A DNA stretch of 64,000 bases, taken from the NCBI RefSeq assembly GCF_021729015.1, contig NZ_JAJQQZ010000001.1:62001-126000 (forward strand). The letters run 5' to 3'. The notes under the pieces are model-generated. The model had not been told where the DNA came from, searched no databases, and saw nothing but the letters and a program-made list of their open reading frames with translations. A program made the translations under genes and the position numbers. Source of the stretch: Halobacterium rubrum. Its GTDB lineage: Archaea > Halobacteriota > Halobacteria > Halobacteriales > Halobacteriaceae. Positions 25,601 through 37,881 of the stretch are shown here, in pieces; position 1 is the stretch's first letter; each line of letters begins with the position of its first letter.

Positions 25601-27310
25601 TCAGAACAGCCCGGGGAACAGCACGTAGCTGAACAGCATCCCGAGCACGCCGGCGAACAGCGCGAACAGAACCGTCGGCACGATTGTCTTCCGGAGCATG
25701 TCGCCCTCGCGGCCCGTGATGCCGACGACGCCACAGATTGCGGCGACGTTCAGCACCGAGACCATGTTCCCGATGCCGCCGCCCGTGTTCTGGAGGGCGA
25801 CCACGACCGCGCGGGACGCGCCGACCTGCGAGGCGGCCTCGTACTGGAGGACGCTGAACAGGATGTCCGAGGACGTGTTCGACCCGGTCATGAACGACCC
25901 GAGGGTCCCAATCCACGGCGACACCAGCGGGAGCCCCGCGCCGGCGCCCTCCGCGAGGATGCGGGACAGCGCCGTCATCATGCCGATGACGTCCGTGGGG
26001 TTGGTCGCGGACTGGATCATCACCTGCGTCATCGAGACGGCGACCACGAGCGTGAGCGCCGCCGGCGCGATCTGGCGGAAGGACTCCTTCCACGCCGCGG
26101 CCATCTCCGAGCCGTCCATGCCGTGCAGCCAGCCGGTGAGGATGGCGACCGGCACGAACGGCATCGTCCCCGGCAGGTAGAGGTACCGCAGCGACCAGTT
26201 CAGGTCCTCGTAGCCGAGGACGTCGAAGCCGACGGCGTACGACTGGACGACGGAGACGATCTGCTCGCCGCCGACCTGGAGCGTCGGCCACCGCGTGAGC
26301 AGAAGGACGGCGGCGACGAGGAGGTACGGCGTCCACGCCAGCAACACGGACATCTCCTTGCTCGGTTCGTCGTTGTCGAGTTCGTCGAGGTCGAGGCCGC
26401 CCCGCCACGTGTCCGTCCACGACTCGCGGTCGGGGAAGTCCCAGGTGTTCTCGGGGACGAGGACGCCGCGGTTCGCGAGCACGAGGCCGACGCCGAGCGT
26501 GACGAAGCCGGCGGCGATGTCGGGCAGCGCCGGCCCGATGAACCACGCGACCAGCCACTGCGTCACCCCCGTCAGTGCGCCGAGTAGCACCGCGAACGGG
26601 GCGATTTCCAGCGTCGGGCCGACGGCGCCGGTCAGCGACCGCTCGCCGTCGTTCCCGAACCAGTACGTCAGCAGGTAGACGCCGAGCACGCCCCAGAAGA
26701 CGTAGGTGATGCCCGTGAGGACGCCGGTCCACGCCGATACGAGGTCGAGGAACTCCAGCACCGGCATGCGCTCCGGGAGCGACCCCTCGATGACGGCGCC
26801 GACGCCGCCGATGACCGGCGTACCGGCGGCGCCGAACGGCGGGTTCGGGGCGTTGAAGTACAGCCCGAAGACGGCCGCCGCCAGCGGCGGGAAGCCGAGC
26901 CCGATGAACAGCGGCGCGGCGAGCGCGCCCGGCGTCCCGAACCCGGCCGCGCCCTCGATGATGGTCATGAAGCCGAGGCCGACGAGCAACACCTGCACGC
27001 GCCGGTCCTCCTCGATCTGGCGGAAGTACCAGCGGATGGTCGCGATGGCGCCGCTGCCGTCGAGGTAGTTCATCAGCAGGATGGCGCCGAAGACGATGAG
27101 GATGATGCTGAACGCCTGGAGCGCGCCGTAGACGGCGGCTGCGGCCCACCACTGGGCTTGCATCCCCCAGACGCCGATACCGAGCACGGTCGCGATGAGC
27201 CAGCCGACGCCCATCGCCCGGGCGGCCGACCACCGCAGGCCGACCAGCAGGCCGAACGCGACGGCGATGGGGATCGCTGCGAGCACGGCGAGCGTGAACG
27301 TATCCACCAT
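25601..27310 (-). CDS. lctP: L-lactate permease (LctP family)
   Basis: Membrane carrier of 569 aa with about 13-14 helices. Family motifs include GAAGFGTPGALAAPLFIGLGFPPLAA and, near the C-terminus, LVSPWIGTLGSFMTGSNTSSDILFSVLQ. It takes up lactate (or glycolate) with protons. It lies upstream of dld on the same strand with an 82-nt gap, so the two could share a transcript although dld has a TATA-like element. Start at ATG 27310 (MVDTFTLAVLAAIPIAVAF). Confidence 0.92.
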   Translation of the reverse strand: MVDTFTLAVLAAIPIAVAFGLLVGLRWSAARAMGVGWLIATVLGIGVWGMQAQWWAAAAVYGALQAFSIILIVFGAILLMNYLDGSGAIATIRWYFRQIEEDRRVQVLLVGLGFMTIIEGAAGFGTPGALAAPLFIGLGFPPLAAAVFGLYFNAPNPPFGAAGTPVIGGVGAVIEGSLPERMPVLEFLDLVSAWTGVLTGITYVFWGVLGVYLLTYWFGNDGERSLTGAVGPTLEIAPFAVLLGALTGVTQWLVAWFIGPALPDIAAGFVTLGVGLVLANRGVLVPENTWDFPDRESWTDTWRGGLDLDELDNDEPSKEMSVLLAWTPYLLVAAVLLLTRWPTLQVGGEQIVSVVQSYAVGFDVLGYEDLNWSLRYLYLPGTMPFVPVAILTGWLHGMDGSEMAAAWKESFRQIAPAALTLVVAVSMTQVMIQSATNPTDVIGMMTALSRILAEGAGAGLPLVSPWIGTLGSFMTGSNTSSDILFSVLQYEAASQVGASRAVVVALQNTGGGIGNMVSVLNVAAICGVVGITGREGDMLRKTIVPTVLFALFAGVLGMLFSYVLFPGLF

Positions 27311-27425
27311 GGGTACGTCCCGACGGTTAGGACGCCCCTACTTCACGGCTTCGGGCGGTTTTCACCTGAGAGGAATCGTCTCGGGTGTCGCCGATAGGCG
27401 GAACTGCCGTCTCGATTGGGCGGCG

Positions 27426-28730
27426 TCAGTCGCCGCCAGTCGCCGCGACCGCTGTCTCGATTGCTGCCTCGAGGTCGGCGACGACGTCGGCCGGGTCCTC
27501 GATGCCGACCGAGACCCGCACCATCTCGGGGAGGACGCCGCCGGCGCGCTGCTCGTCCTCGGTGAGCTGCTGGTGGGTGGTGCTGGCGGGGTGGATGACC
27601 AGCGTCTTCGCGTCGCCGACGTTCGCCAGCAGGCTCGCCAGCTCGGTCTCCTCGGTGGCGGCCTGCGCGGCGTCGTAGCCGCCCTCGACGCCGAAGGTCA
27701 CCATGCCGCCGTAGCCGCCGTCGAGGTACTTGCTGGCGTTCTCGTGGGTCTCGTTGTCCGACAGTCCGGGGTAGTTCACCCACGCCACGTCGGGGTGCTC
27801 CTGGAGGTGTTCGGCGACGAGCTGGGCGTTCTCGCAGTGTTTCTCCATCCGCAGCGGGAGCGACTCGAGCTTCTGGAGGGTCTGCCAGGCGTCGAACGGC
27901 GACTGCTGGTTCCCGAGGTCGCGCAGCCCGCGGGCGATAGCGGCGTACGTGAACGCCGCGTCGCCGAACCGCTCGGCGAAGTTCACGCCGTGGTAGGCCG
28001 GGTTCTCCTGGGCGATTTCGGGGTAGTCGTCGGCGTGCGCGCTCCAGTCGAAGCTGCCGGCGTCGACGAGCGCGCCGCCGACGGTGGTGCCGGCGCCGTG
28101 AATCCACTTCGTGGTGGAGTGCCAGACGACGTCGGCGCCGTGCTCGATGGGGTTGGCGAGCGCGGGCGTGGCGAACGTGTTGTCCACGATGAGTGGGACG
28201 CCGTGGTCGTGGGCGATGTCGGCGATGCGTTCGAGGTCGGGCGTGACCAGGCTGGGGTTGCCGACCGTCTCGACGAGCACGTAGGCGGTGTCCTCGTCGA
28301 TGGCGTCGTCGTACGCCTCGTAGTCGAGCGTGTCGACGAAGGTCGTCTCGATGCCGCGGCGCTCGGCGCTGTGCGTGAGGTACGTGACGGTGCCGCCGTA
28401 GAGGTCGCTGGACGCGACGACATTGTCGCCGGCACTGGCCAGTACGAACGTCGCGAGGTCCAGGGCCGCCATCCCGGAGGCGGTGGCGACAGCGCCCACG
28501 CCGCCCTCGAGGGTGGCGAGGCGTTCCTGGAGCGTCGCGACGGTGGGGTTCATCAGCCGCGAGTAGATGTAGCCCTCCTTCTCGAGGGCGAACTGGGCGG
28601 CGGCGTCCTCGCTGTCGTCGAAGACGTAGGAGGTCGTCTGGTGGATGGGCGGCGCCCGCGACCCCGTGGCGGGGTCGACGTCCTGGCCCGCGTGGACGCT
28701 GTTCGTGTGGAATCCGTGGTCGTCTGCCAT
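27426..28730 (-). CDS. metY: O-acetylhomoserine sulfhydrylase, copy 1
   Basis: Cys/Met-metabolism PLP enzyme of 434 aa that forms homocysteine from O-acetylhomoserine and sulfide. The PLP lysine is in WHSTTKWIHGAGTT (K208) and the aspartate in IVDNTFATP. The DNAKTL-like segment GDAKTLVIHPASTTH is intact. GGTTTACC 27 nt before the ATG is a good TATA box, so it is probably transcribed separately from metX although it lies downstream on the same strand. A cystathionine synthase role is less likely given metX. Confidence 0.9.
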   Translation of the reverse strand: MADDHGFHTNSVHAGQDVDPATGSRAPPIHQTTSYVFDDSEDAAAQFALEKEGYIYSRLMNPTVATLQERLATLEGGVGAVATASGMAALDLATFVLASAGDNVVASSDLYGGTVTYLTHSAERRGIETTFVDTLDYEAYDDAIDEDTAYVLVETVGNPSLVTPDLERIADIAHDHGVPLIVDNTFATPALANPIEHGADVVWHSTTKWIHGAGTTVGGALVDAGSFDWSAHADDYPEIAQENPAYHGVNFAERFGDAAFTYAAIARGLRDLGNQQSPFDAWQTLQKLESLPLRMEKHCENAQLVAEHLQEHPDVAWVNYPGLSDNETHENASKYLDGGYGGMVTFGVEGGYDAAQAATEETELASLLANVGDAKTLVIHPASTTHQQLTEDEQRAGGVLPEMVRVSVGIEDPADVVADLEAAIETAVAATGGD

Positions 28731-28854
28731 AGAGAGACAGAGACACTCCGTGGGGTAAACCGCGCCGACACCTGCAGGTCCTGCCGGTCTTCGGGACGAG
28801 CGGCAGCCGGCGCGGCGTCCGCTGCCCGGCCGGCTGCGGGACGACGACGGGCGG

Positions 28855-30033
28855 CTATCCGGAGAACAGACCGTTGTGGACCGGCGCGTACTCGCCGTGC
28901 TCGCCGTCGTCCTCGAGAGTGTCCGTGACCGAGCGCCCGTCGACGCCGTCGGCGAGGAAGTCGCTGAGCGGTGGGCCGACCGATTCGGGTTCGACGAGGA
29001 AGGCGTCGTGGCCGTGGTCGGAGTCGACGACGTGGTGGGCGACGTCGGCGTCGCCGGCCCGGAAGGCGTCGGCCAGCTCCTCGCTCTGTGCGACGGTGAA
29101 GTGCCAGTCACCCGTGAACGACAGCGCGAGCGCCTCGCCTGGGAACGCCGCGAGCGCGTCGGCGTCCGAGTCGTAGCCCGCGGCGAGGTCGTAATCGTCC
29201 ATCGCGCGCACGAGATAGAGGTAGCTGTTGGCGTCGAAGCGCTCCACGAACTTGTCGGCCTGGTAGTCGAGGTAGGACTCGACGTCCCGGTAGGGGAAGA
29301 ACGCGCCGGCCGGGTCGGTCGGGAAGGCGTCGTCGCCCGCCTCGCGGCCGGCGGTGCGGCGGCCGAACTTGTCCGCCATCGAGTCCTTCGAGAGGTACAT
29401 GAGGTGGCCGAGCTGGCGGGCGAGCGCCAGCCCCTGCGTGGGGTGGTCGCGACCGTAGTAGTCCCCGCCGTTCCAGTCCGGGTCGCCGCGGATGGCCCGG
29501 CGTGCGATGGCGTTCAGGCCCAGACACTGGGCGTCGAGGCGGGGAGCGGCTGCGACGGCGGCGACCCGACGGACGTCGTCTGGGTAGCGGCGGGCCCAGT
29601 CGAGGGCGTTCATGCCGCCGACGCTCCCGCCGACGACGGCGTGCAGGCGGCCGACGCCGAGTTCATCGAGGAGCCGGCGCTGGCTGCGGGTCCAGTCGCC
29701 GACCGTGACCGGCGGGAAGTCGGTGCCCCAGGGCTCGCCGTCCGGTCCGTCGGCTGGCGGGCCGTCCGTGCCGTAACACGACCCGGGGACGTTCGCGCAG
29801 ACGACGAAGTACTCGTTCGTGTCGATGGCCTTCCCGGGGCCGACGACGTCCTGCCACCAGCCCCGGCCCTGTCCGTCCGCCCGGCCGCGGACGTGCTGGC
29901 TCCCCGTCAGCGCGTGACAGACGAGTACGGCGTTGCTGCCGTCGTACTCGCCGTACGTCTCGTAGGCGACCGTCAACTCCTCGATGGTCTGGCCGGCGTC
30001 GAACTGGAAGTCGGTGAGTGTCTCCGTCGGCAT
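28855..30033 (-). CDS. metX: Homoserine O-acetyltransferase
   Basis: Alpha/beta-hydrolase-type acyltransferase of 392 aa that activates homoserine with acetyl-CoA. The nucleophile is S137 in [14 protein letters not shown], and the C-terminal acid and base lie in [14 protein letters not shown]. The family block [10 protein letters not shown] is present. Its ATG overlaps the stop of metY copy 2 by one base (ATGA), so it is the second gene of a metY2-metX operon. Specificity for acetyl rather than succinyl is by family, not tested. Confidence 0.93.
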   Translation of the reverse strand: MPTETLTDFQFDAGQTIEELTVAYETYGEYDGSNAVLVCHALTGSQHVRGRADGQGRGWWQDVVGPGKAIDTNEYFVVCANVPGSCYGTDGPPADGPDGEPWGTDFPPVTVGDWTRSQRRLLDELGVGRLHAVVGGSVGGMNALDWARRYPDDVRRVAAVAAAPRLDAQCLGLNAIARRAIRGDPDWNGGDYYGRDHPTQGLALARQLGHLMYLSKDSMADKFGRRTAGREAGDDAFPTDPAGAFFPYRDVESYLDYQADKFVERFDANSYLYLVRAMDDYDLAAGYDSDADALAAFPGEALALSFTGDWHFTVAQSEELADAFRAGDADVAHHVVDSDHGHDAFLVEPESVGPPLSDFLADGVDGRSVTDTLEDDGEHGEYAPVHNGLFSG

Positions 30034-31364
30034 CAGTGCGCCCCCCGCAGCGCCTGCTCGAAGTCGGCGAGCACGTCGTCGGTGTCCTCGATGCCGACGG
30101 AGACCCGGACCATCTCTGGCGCGACGCCGGCCTCGCGCTGCTCGGCCTCGTCGAGCTGGGCGTGGGTGGTGCTGGCCGGGTGGACGACCAGCGTCTTCGC
30201 GTCCCCGACGTTCGCGAGGAAGGAGGCGAGTTCGACGCCCTCGCAGACGGCCTTCGCCGCCTCGAAGCCGCCCTCTGGACCGAACGTGAGGACGCCGCCG
30301 AACCCACCGGTAGACGTGTCTGCCGAGGTGTCACTCGCTCCGCTCGCGGCACCCCCTTCCAGGTACTCGCTGGCCGCCTCGTGGGTCGGGTGGTCGTCGC
30401 GGCCGGGGTACGACACCCAGTCGACGTCCGGGTGGTCGGCGAGGAAGTCGGCGAGCGCGGCGGCGTTCTCGCAGTGCCGGGCGACCCGCAGCGGGAGCGT
30501 CTCGACGCCCAGGAGGGTCTGCCAGGCGTCGAAGGGCGTCTGCCCGGTGCCACAGCACCGGACTGCGCGCTGGCGGACGGCCGCCGCGAGCGCGCGGTCG
30601 CCGAACCGCTCGGTGAAGTCGACGGCGAACGCCGGGTTCTCGCCCGAGAGTTCGGGGAAGTCGGCGTCCGAGTGGTCCCACGGGAACGTTCCGCCGTCGA
30701 CGACGACGCCGCCGAGCGTGGTACCGGCGCCGTGCAGCCACTTCGTCGTGGACGCCCACACGACGTCGGCGCCGTGCTCGATGGGACGGCACAGTTCCGG
30801 CGTGGCGAACGTGTTGTCGACCACCAGGGGCACGGCGTGGTCGTGGGCGACCTCGGCGAGCGCGCCGAAGTCCGGCGTCACGAGCGAGGGGTTCGCGATG
30901 GTCTCGACGTGGACGAACGCCGTGCTGTCGTCGATGGCGTCGGCGACGGCGTCGGGGTCGAGGGCATCGACGGTGTGGACGTCGACGCCGCGCTTGCGCG
31001 CGATGGTGTCGAAGTACGTCGCCGTGCCACCGTACATCTCGGCGCCGGCGACGACGGTCCGGCCGGCCTCGGCGAGCGTGGTCGTGATGGCGTCGAGTGC
31101 GGCCATGCCGGTGTTCGTCGCGACGGCGCCAGTGCCGCCGTGGAGCGCGGCGAGACGGTCCTCGAGCACCGAGACGGTGGGGTTGGAGATGCGCGAGTAG
31201 ACGTCGTCCTCGGAGTCGAGGGCGTAGCGGGCCGCGGCCTCGTCGGCGTCCGGGAAGACGTACGACGTGGTCTGGTGAATGGGCGGCGCGCGGGCGCCCG
31301 TCTCGTCGACGTCTTGGCCCGCGTGGACGCTGTCAGTCGCCCGCCCGCGACTCCCGTCTGTCAT
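30033..31364 (-). CDS. metY: O-acetylhomoserine sulfhydrylase, copy 2, with 16-aa insertion
   Basis: A 443-aa paralogue of copy 1 with the PLP lysine in [17 protein letters not shown]. Compared with copy 1 it has an extra [16 protein letters not shown] between YLEGG and FGGVLTFG (bases 30303-30350). It also has [12 protein letters not shown] where copy 1 has DLGNQQSPFDAW. It heads the operon with metX. AT-rich elements (CATATG at about 30 nt, ATATAT at about 15 nt) precede the ATG. The two copies may differ in substrate (O-acetylhomoserine versus a serine ester) or in regulation. Confidence 0.88.
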   Translation of the reverse strand: MTDGSRGRATDSVHAGQDVDETGARAPPIHQTTSYVFPDADEAAARYALDSEDDVYSRISNPTVSVLEDRLAALHGGTGAVATNTGMAALDAITTTLAEAGRTVVAGAEMYGGTATYFDTIARKRGVDVHTVDALDPDAVADAIDDSTAFVHVETIANPSLVTPDFGALAEVAHDHAVPLVVDNTFATPELCRPIEHGADVVWASTTKWLHGAGTTLGGVVVDGGTFPWDHSDADFPELSGENPAFAVDFTERFGDRALAAAVRQRAVRCCGTGQTPFDAWQTLLGVETLPLRVARHCENAAALADFLADHPDVDWVSYPGRDDHPTHEAASEYLEGGAASGASDTSADTSTGGFGGVLTFGPEGGFEAAKAVCEGVELASFLANVGDAKTLVVHPASTTHAQLDEAEQREAGVAPEMVRVSVGIEDTDDVLADFEQALRGAH

Positions 31365-31521
31365 TGGTTACAGTAATATATCTCCGACCGCATATGCACA
31401 CCAGTTACGGCAACTGTCGCCGGGGTCGGGGATGTCGCCCGACGCACCGAGTATCGGGGCCACGACGCCACCGGCTCCCCCGTCGCCGGCCTCTTGTCCC
31501 CGCAGCGCCAACCCTCGCTGG

Positions 31522-32676
31522 ATGGTCCGTCGGGAGCGCGCTGCCCTCGCCTCGGTCGTCTTCGCGGTCCTGTTCGCGCAAGTGCTGCTGTACCCGGGCG
31601 CCAGCGACCTCGTCGCCGCCTACGGCGCCGCCGACGCCGACACCGCCAGCCGGTGGTTCCTCGCCGCCGAGTTCGGCGCGTTCGTCGCGTTCGCCGGCGT
31701 CTGGGGGTACGCCAGCGACCGCGCCGGCCGCCGCGTCCCCTTCATCGTCGCGGGCGCCGTCGGCGGCGGCGTCGGCTACGCCGCGCTCGCCGCCGCCCCG
31801 GTCGGCCTCGCCGGCGCGCTCGCGCTGCGCGCCGCACAGGGCGCGGTCACCATCGGCGCGTTCTCGCTGGCCATGACGATGCTGATGGACCTCTCGGACG
31901 ACCACGGCGCCGACATGGGCGCCGCCGGCATCGCCATCGGGCTCGGCACCGCCCTCGGCGCGCCCGTCGGCGGCCAGCTCACCGAACTCGCGCCCAGAGC
32001 ACCGCTGGTCGCCGGCGCGGGCGTGCTCGCGGTGGCGGGCCTGCTCGCGACCCGCGTCCCCGACCGGGCGCCCACCGGACACGGCGACACGCTCGTCTCG
32101 GCGGTCCGCACGGTCGCCGACCGGCCGGCCGTCGGCGTGCCCTACGCCTTCGGGTTCATCGACCGCTTCACCGCCGGGTTCTTCGCGCTCGTCGGGACGC
32201 TGTACTTCCGGCAAGCGTTCGGCCTCGACGCGGGCGCGACAGGGCTCACGCTCGCGCTGTTCTTCGCGCCGTTCGCGCTCCTCCAGTACCCCTTCGGACG
32301 GCTCTCCGACCGCGTCGGCCGGACGATTCCCATCGCCGCCGGCTCCGCGCTGTACGGCGTCGCCGTCGTCGGCGTCGGCCTCGCTCCCGGGCTCCGGCTC
32401 GCGCAGGCCGGCATGGTGGCGGTCGGCGTGCTCGGCGCGCTGATGGCGCCCGCGACGATGGCGCTGGTCACCGACATCGCCGACGACGACGAGCGCGGCG
32501 TCCACATGGCGGGGTTCAACGCCGCCGGCTCGCTGGGCTTCCTCGCCGGCATCGTCGGCGGCGGCTGGGTCGCCGAACGCTACGGCTTCGGCGACGCCTT
32601 CCTACTGGCGGGCGGCACCGAACTCCTGCTCGCCGCGCTCGCGCTGCCGGCGCTCCTGCGCCTCGACACGCGATAG
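31522..32676 (+). CDS. MFS transporter
   Basis: Twelve-span major facilitator protein of about 384 aa. Conserved loops are GYASDRAGRRVPFIVAG between helices 2 and 3 and PFGRLSDRVGRTIPIAAG between helices 8 and 9. The substrate is unknown; drug/sugar-type MFS proteins look similar. The ATG at 31522 (MVRRERAALASVV) starts the first helix. An ATG at 31432 would add a 30-residue Pro/Ser/Ala-rich leader. It diverges from metY2. Confidence 0.85.
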   Translation: MVRRERAALASVVFAVLFAQVLLYPGASDLVAAYGAADADTASRWFLAAEFGAFVAFAGVWGYASDRAGRRVPFIVAGAVGGGVGYAALAAAPVGLAGALALRAAQGAVTIGAFSLAMTMLMDLSDDHGADMGAAGIAIGLGTALGAPVGGQLTELAPRAPLVAGAGVLAVAGLLATRVPDRAPTGHGDTLVSAVRTVADRPAVGVPYAFGFIDRFTAGFFALVGTLYFRQAFGLDAGATGLTLALFFAPFALLQYPFGRLSDRVGRTIPIAAGSALYGVAVVGVGLAPGLRLAQAGMVAVGVLGALMAPATMALVTDIADDDERGVHMAGFNAAGSLGFLAGIVGGGWVAERYGFGDAFLLAGGTELLLAALALPALLRLDTR

Positions 32677-32700
32677 CCGGCAGCGACGACGAACAGAGCA

Positions 32701-32715
32701 GGAGGAGGAGGAGGA
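32701..32715 (+). repeat. (GGA)5 trinucleotide repeat between convergent genes
   Basis: Five perfect GGA units lie in the 82-bp gap between the convergent MFS and nhaC genes. The (GGA)8 run at 22389 occupies a comparable position. Confidence 0.85.
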
Positions 32716-32758
32716 AGGCCGTCCGGCCTGCCAGACGGCCGGTCGGCTCGTCAGGCGG

Positions 32759-34240
32759 TCAGTCGTTGGTGGCCGTCGTGGCAGTGGCCTCGTCTCCGGA
32801 ACCGGACGTCGCCGGCTCCGCCTCGCCCTCGTCCTTGTAGTAGATCTTCCAGCCGGTCGCGCCCATGAACAGCAGGACCAGCGGGGAGAAGAACCCGAAG
32901 AAGTAGTACGGGGCGTACTCGACGACGGGCACCCCGAGCGCGGAGTACATGAAGACGCCGCCGGACCCCCACGGGATGAGGGCAGAGGTTGTCGTCCCCG
33001 AGGCCTCGACGGCCCGGGAGAGGTTCCGGCTCTCGAGGTCGTACTCGTCGTAGAGGTTCCGCAGCGTCATCCCCGGGACGACGATGGCCATGTACTGTTC
33101 GGCCGCGAGGACGTTCATCGCGAACGTCCCGGCCGCGGTGCCGGCCGTGAGACCGAACACGCTGCTGACGGCGACGCTGATGTAGTGGGCGATGGCGGCG
33201 AGGACGCCGGTCTCCTGGAGGATGCCGCCGAGCGCCAGCGCCGCGACGACGATGGACACCACCCAGATAGAGCCGCTGAGACCGCCGCTGGCGAGGAGTT
33301 CGTTGGTCATCTCCACGCCGGTCTCGGGGCCGGTGCCGTAGTGGACGGTGTTCCAGGCTGCGGCGAGCCCCTGGCCCTGGAGCGTGAGGCTGACGCCGAC
33401 GCCGGTGAAGATGCCGGCGCCCAGCGACGGCAACGCGGGGTAGCCGGCGACCGCCAGCGCGAACGTCACGACGATTGGGACGAAGGCCAGCGGCGAGACG
33501 ACGTACGCGCTGGACAGGCCCTGCTGGATCTCGGCGACGCGATCGACGGGAATCGACCCGCTGGCGTTCAGCCCGAGCACGACGAAGATGCCAAGCGACA
33601 GCAGGAACGCGACGGCCGTCCCCGGCCGCATCGCCCGGATGTGGTCCATGAGCTCCGTGTCGGTGACGGCGGCGGCGAGGTTGGTCGTGTCCGAGAGCGG
33701 CGAGTTCTTGTCGCCGGTGTACGCGCCGGAGAGGACTGCGCCCGCCGTCATCGGCTCGGGAATACCGAGGCCGGAGCCGATGCCGATCATTGCGACGCCG
33801 AGGGTGCCCGCCGTCGTCCACGACGACCCGATGGCGAACGAGACGACGGCCGCGAGCACGATGGTGAACGGCAGGAAGATGCCCGGCGAGAGGAACTCGA
33901 GCCCGTAGTACATCAGGGCGGGGATGGTCCCGGAGTCGATCCAGGCGGCGATGAGCATGTAGATGACGAAGAGGATGAGGACGGCCTGGAGTCCGGTCAG
34001 GATGCTGCGCCCGATGCCGTCGTAGAGCTCCGTCCACGTGTACCCGAAGTAGTACCGGCCCATCAGCCCCGACAGGACGATGCCCCACAGCAGCGGCATC
34101 TGGGGGTCGAGGTCGAGCGCGATGAGGCCGACCGCGAGGAAGACGATCATCCCGACGACGGGGACGGCCGCCTCCCACAGCGACGGCTGTCTCTCCTCGG
34201 GAATCTCGTCGTACGTCTTCGGTGTGAACTCGATTGACAT
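32759..34240 (-). CDS. nhaC: Na+/H+ antiporter, NhaC family
   Basis: A 493-aa NhaC antiporter with about 12 helices. Diagnostic segments are SFAIGSSWTTAGTLGVAMIGIG, GAYTGDKNSPLSDTTNLAAA with the charged ion-path residues, and GTTTSALIPWGSGGVFM. It expels sodium in exchange for protons, important in a salt-in halophile. The 137-bp upstream region is AT-rich and carries GGGGGATT/AATCCCCC arms (34250-34257 and 34275-34282), a possible operator near the promoter. Confidence 0.93.
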   Translation of the reverse strand: MSIEFTPKTYDEIPEERQPSLWEAAVPVVGMIVFLAVGLIALDLDPQMPLLWGIVLSGLMGRYYFGYTWTELYDGIGRSILTGLQAVLILFVIYMLIAAWIDSGTIPALMYYGLEFLSPGIFLPFTIVLAAVVSFAIGSSWTTAGTLGVAMIGIGSGLGIPEPMTAGAVLSGAYTGDKNSPLSDTTNLAAAVTDTELMDHIRAMRPGTAVAFLLSLGIFVVLGLNASGSIPVDRVAEIQQGLSSAYVVSPLAFVPIVVTFALAVAGYPALPSLGAGIFTGVGVSLTLQGQGLAAAWNTVHYGTGPETGVEMTNELLASGGLSGSIWVVSIVVAALALGGILQETGVLAAIAHYISVAVSSVFGLTAGTAAGTFAMNVLAAEQYMAIVVPGMTLRNLYDEYDLESRNLSRAVEASGTTTSALIPWGSGGVFMYSALGVPVVEYAPYYFFGFFSPLVLLFMGATGWKIYYKDEGEAEPATSGSGDEATATTATND

Positions 34241-34377
34241 GGTGACGGAGGGGGATTGAATAGAACCCTACTAAAATCCCCCGTCTGGTTGACTACCCTT
34301 CGGAATCAGCCGAGCAATTGGATCTTTTATCTTACTGCCGAAATAGAACTTGACAGTCGGGTGGCCGACGCCGCGCC

Positions 34378-35550
34378 CTACCGGAGTCGGTCGCGGGCCG
34401 CCCCCACGCCAGCCTGCACGTCGACGTCGACGCCGACCTCCCGGAACGCCTCGCCGACTGTTCGAACGCCACGGAGCACCTGCTCGGTGGTGAGTTGGCC
34501 CATGTTCGACACGCGGAAGATGTCGCCGCCGAGGTGCGCCTGCCCGCCGCTGATGGAGACGCCGCGGGCGTTCACGGCGTCCATGAACTCGCCGGCGTCG
34601 TCGCCGCGCGCCCCCTGGGGGAGACGGATGGCGGTGAGCGTGTTGGAGTATTCGGCAGCCTCGTTCAGCCGGGGGAACGATTCGAGGCCCATCTCGTGGA
34701 AGCCGTCCCGGAACGACGCCGCCTGTTCGCGGTGGCGAGCGATGCGGTCGGGCATCCCCTCCTCCCGGATGTTCGCCGCCGCCTCGGCGAGCCCGCGAAA
34801 CAGCGGCACGGCGCTCGTGAACGGCGTCTGGTTCGACTCGGCCTTCCGCAGGTGCCAGTCGAGGTCCTCGTAGAACGGCGCAGCCTCCCCGTCGAGGTCG
34901 GACACCACGTCGTCGGTGACGTACATCGCGCTCAGGCCCGGCGGCGCGGCGAGGGCCTTCTGGGCGTCCGTGATGGCGACGTCGACGCCCCAGTCGTCGA
35001 CGCGGAACTCGTCGCCGCCGATGCTCGTCACGCCGTCCACGACGTACCGCGCGCCGGCGTCCGCCGCGAGGTCGCCCACTTCCTCGACGGGGTTCAGCAG
35101 CCCCGTGCTCGTCTCGTTGTGGACCATCGTGACCACGTCCGTGCTCGGGCCGACGGCGTCCGCGACAGCGTCGACGTCCACGGGCTCGCCCCAGTCGAAG
35201 GAGACCCGGGTGGTGTCGGCGTACCGCTCGGCGACGCGCGCGAACCGCCGGCCGAACTTCCCGTTCACTACGGCGACGACCTCGCCGCCGTCGCCGACGA
35301 GGTTCGCGACGGCGGCCTCCATCCCCATCGTCGCGGTGCCGTTCAGAATCAGGCTCGTCCCCCCGCTGGACGTCGACGCGCCCGACGGCGTCGAGTGCTC
35401 GAACACGTAGTCGAGGTGGTCCTGCGCGCGCTCGTAGACGGCCTCGAAGTCCGCGGAGCGATGGGAGACCATCGGCTCACTCATGGCCTCGCGTACCTCG
35501 CGAGCGACGGGCACCGGCCCCGGGTTCAGCAGGAGGAAGTCCTCTCGCAT
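34378..35550 (-). CDS. Class V aminotransferase (serine/alanine-glyoxylate type)
   Basis: PLP enzyme of 390 aa. The N-terminus LLLNPGPVPV and MVSHRS, the pyridine-binding VDGVTSIGGDE and the PLP lysine in TDAQKALAAPPG (K198) match the alanine-glyoxylate/serine-pyruvate branch. A Ser/Gly-rich insert (STPSGASTSSGG, 53-64) lies before the cofactor-phosphate loop LNGTATMGMEAA. A TATA-like GTTTATCC is 26 nt before the ATG. It could act in glyoxylate or serine metabolism, possibly replacing SerC, which was not found next to serA or serB. Confidence 0.85.
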   Translation of the reverse strand: MREDFLLLNPGPVPVAREVREAMSEPMVSHRSADFEAVYERAQDHLDYVFEHSTPSGASTSSGGTSLILNGTATMGMEAAVANLVGDGGEVVAVVNGKFGRRFARVAERYADTTRVSFDWGEPVDVDAVADAVGPSTDVVTMVHNETSTGLLNPVEEVGDLAADAGARYVVDGVTSIGGDEFRVDDWGVDVAITDAQKALAAPPGLSAMYVTDDVVSDLDGEAAPFYEDLDWHLRKAESNQTPFTSAVPLFRGLAEAAANIREEGMPDRIARHREQAASFRDGFHEMGLESFPRLNEAAEYSNTLTAIRLPQGARGDDAGEFMDAVNARGVSISGGQAHLGGDIFRVSNMGQLTTEQVLRGVRTVGEAFREVGVDVDVQAGVGAARDRLR

Positions 35551-35578
35551 ACCGGTGGGTCGGCGCGAACGAGGATAA

Positions 35579-37825
<2,247 letters not shown>

Positions 37826-37881
37826 CTCGTCGCTGCGTGCGTGGAAAGCGGAAGAACCGCTACTGATTCAGAAGTCCGAAA

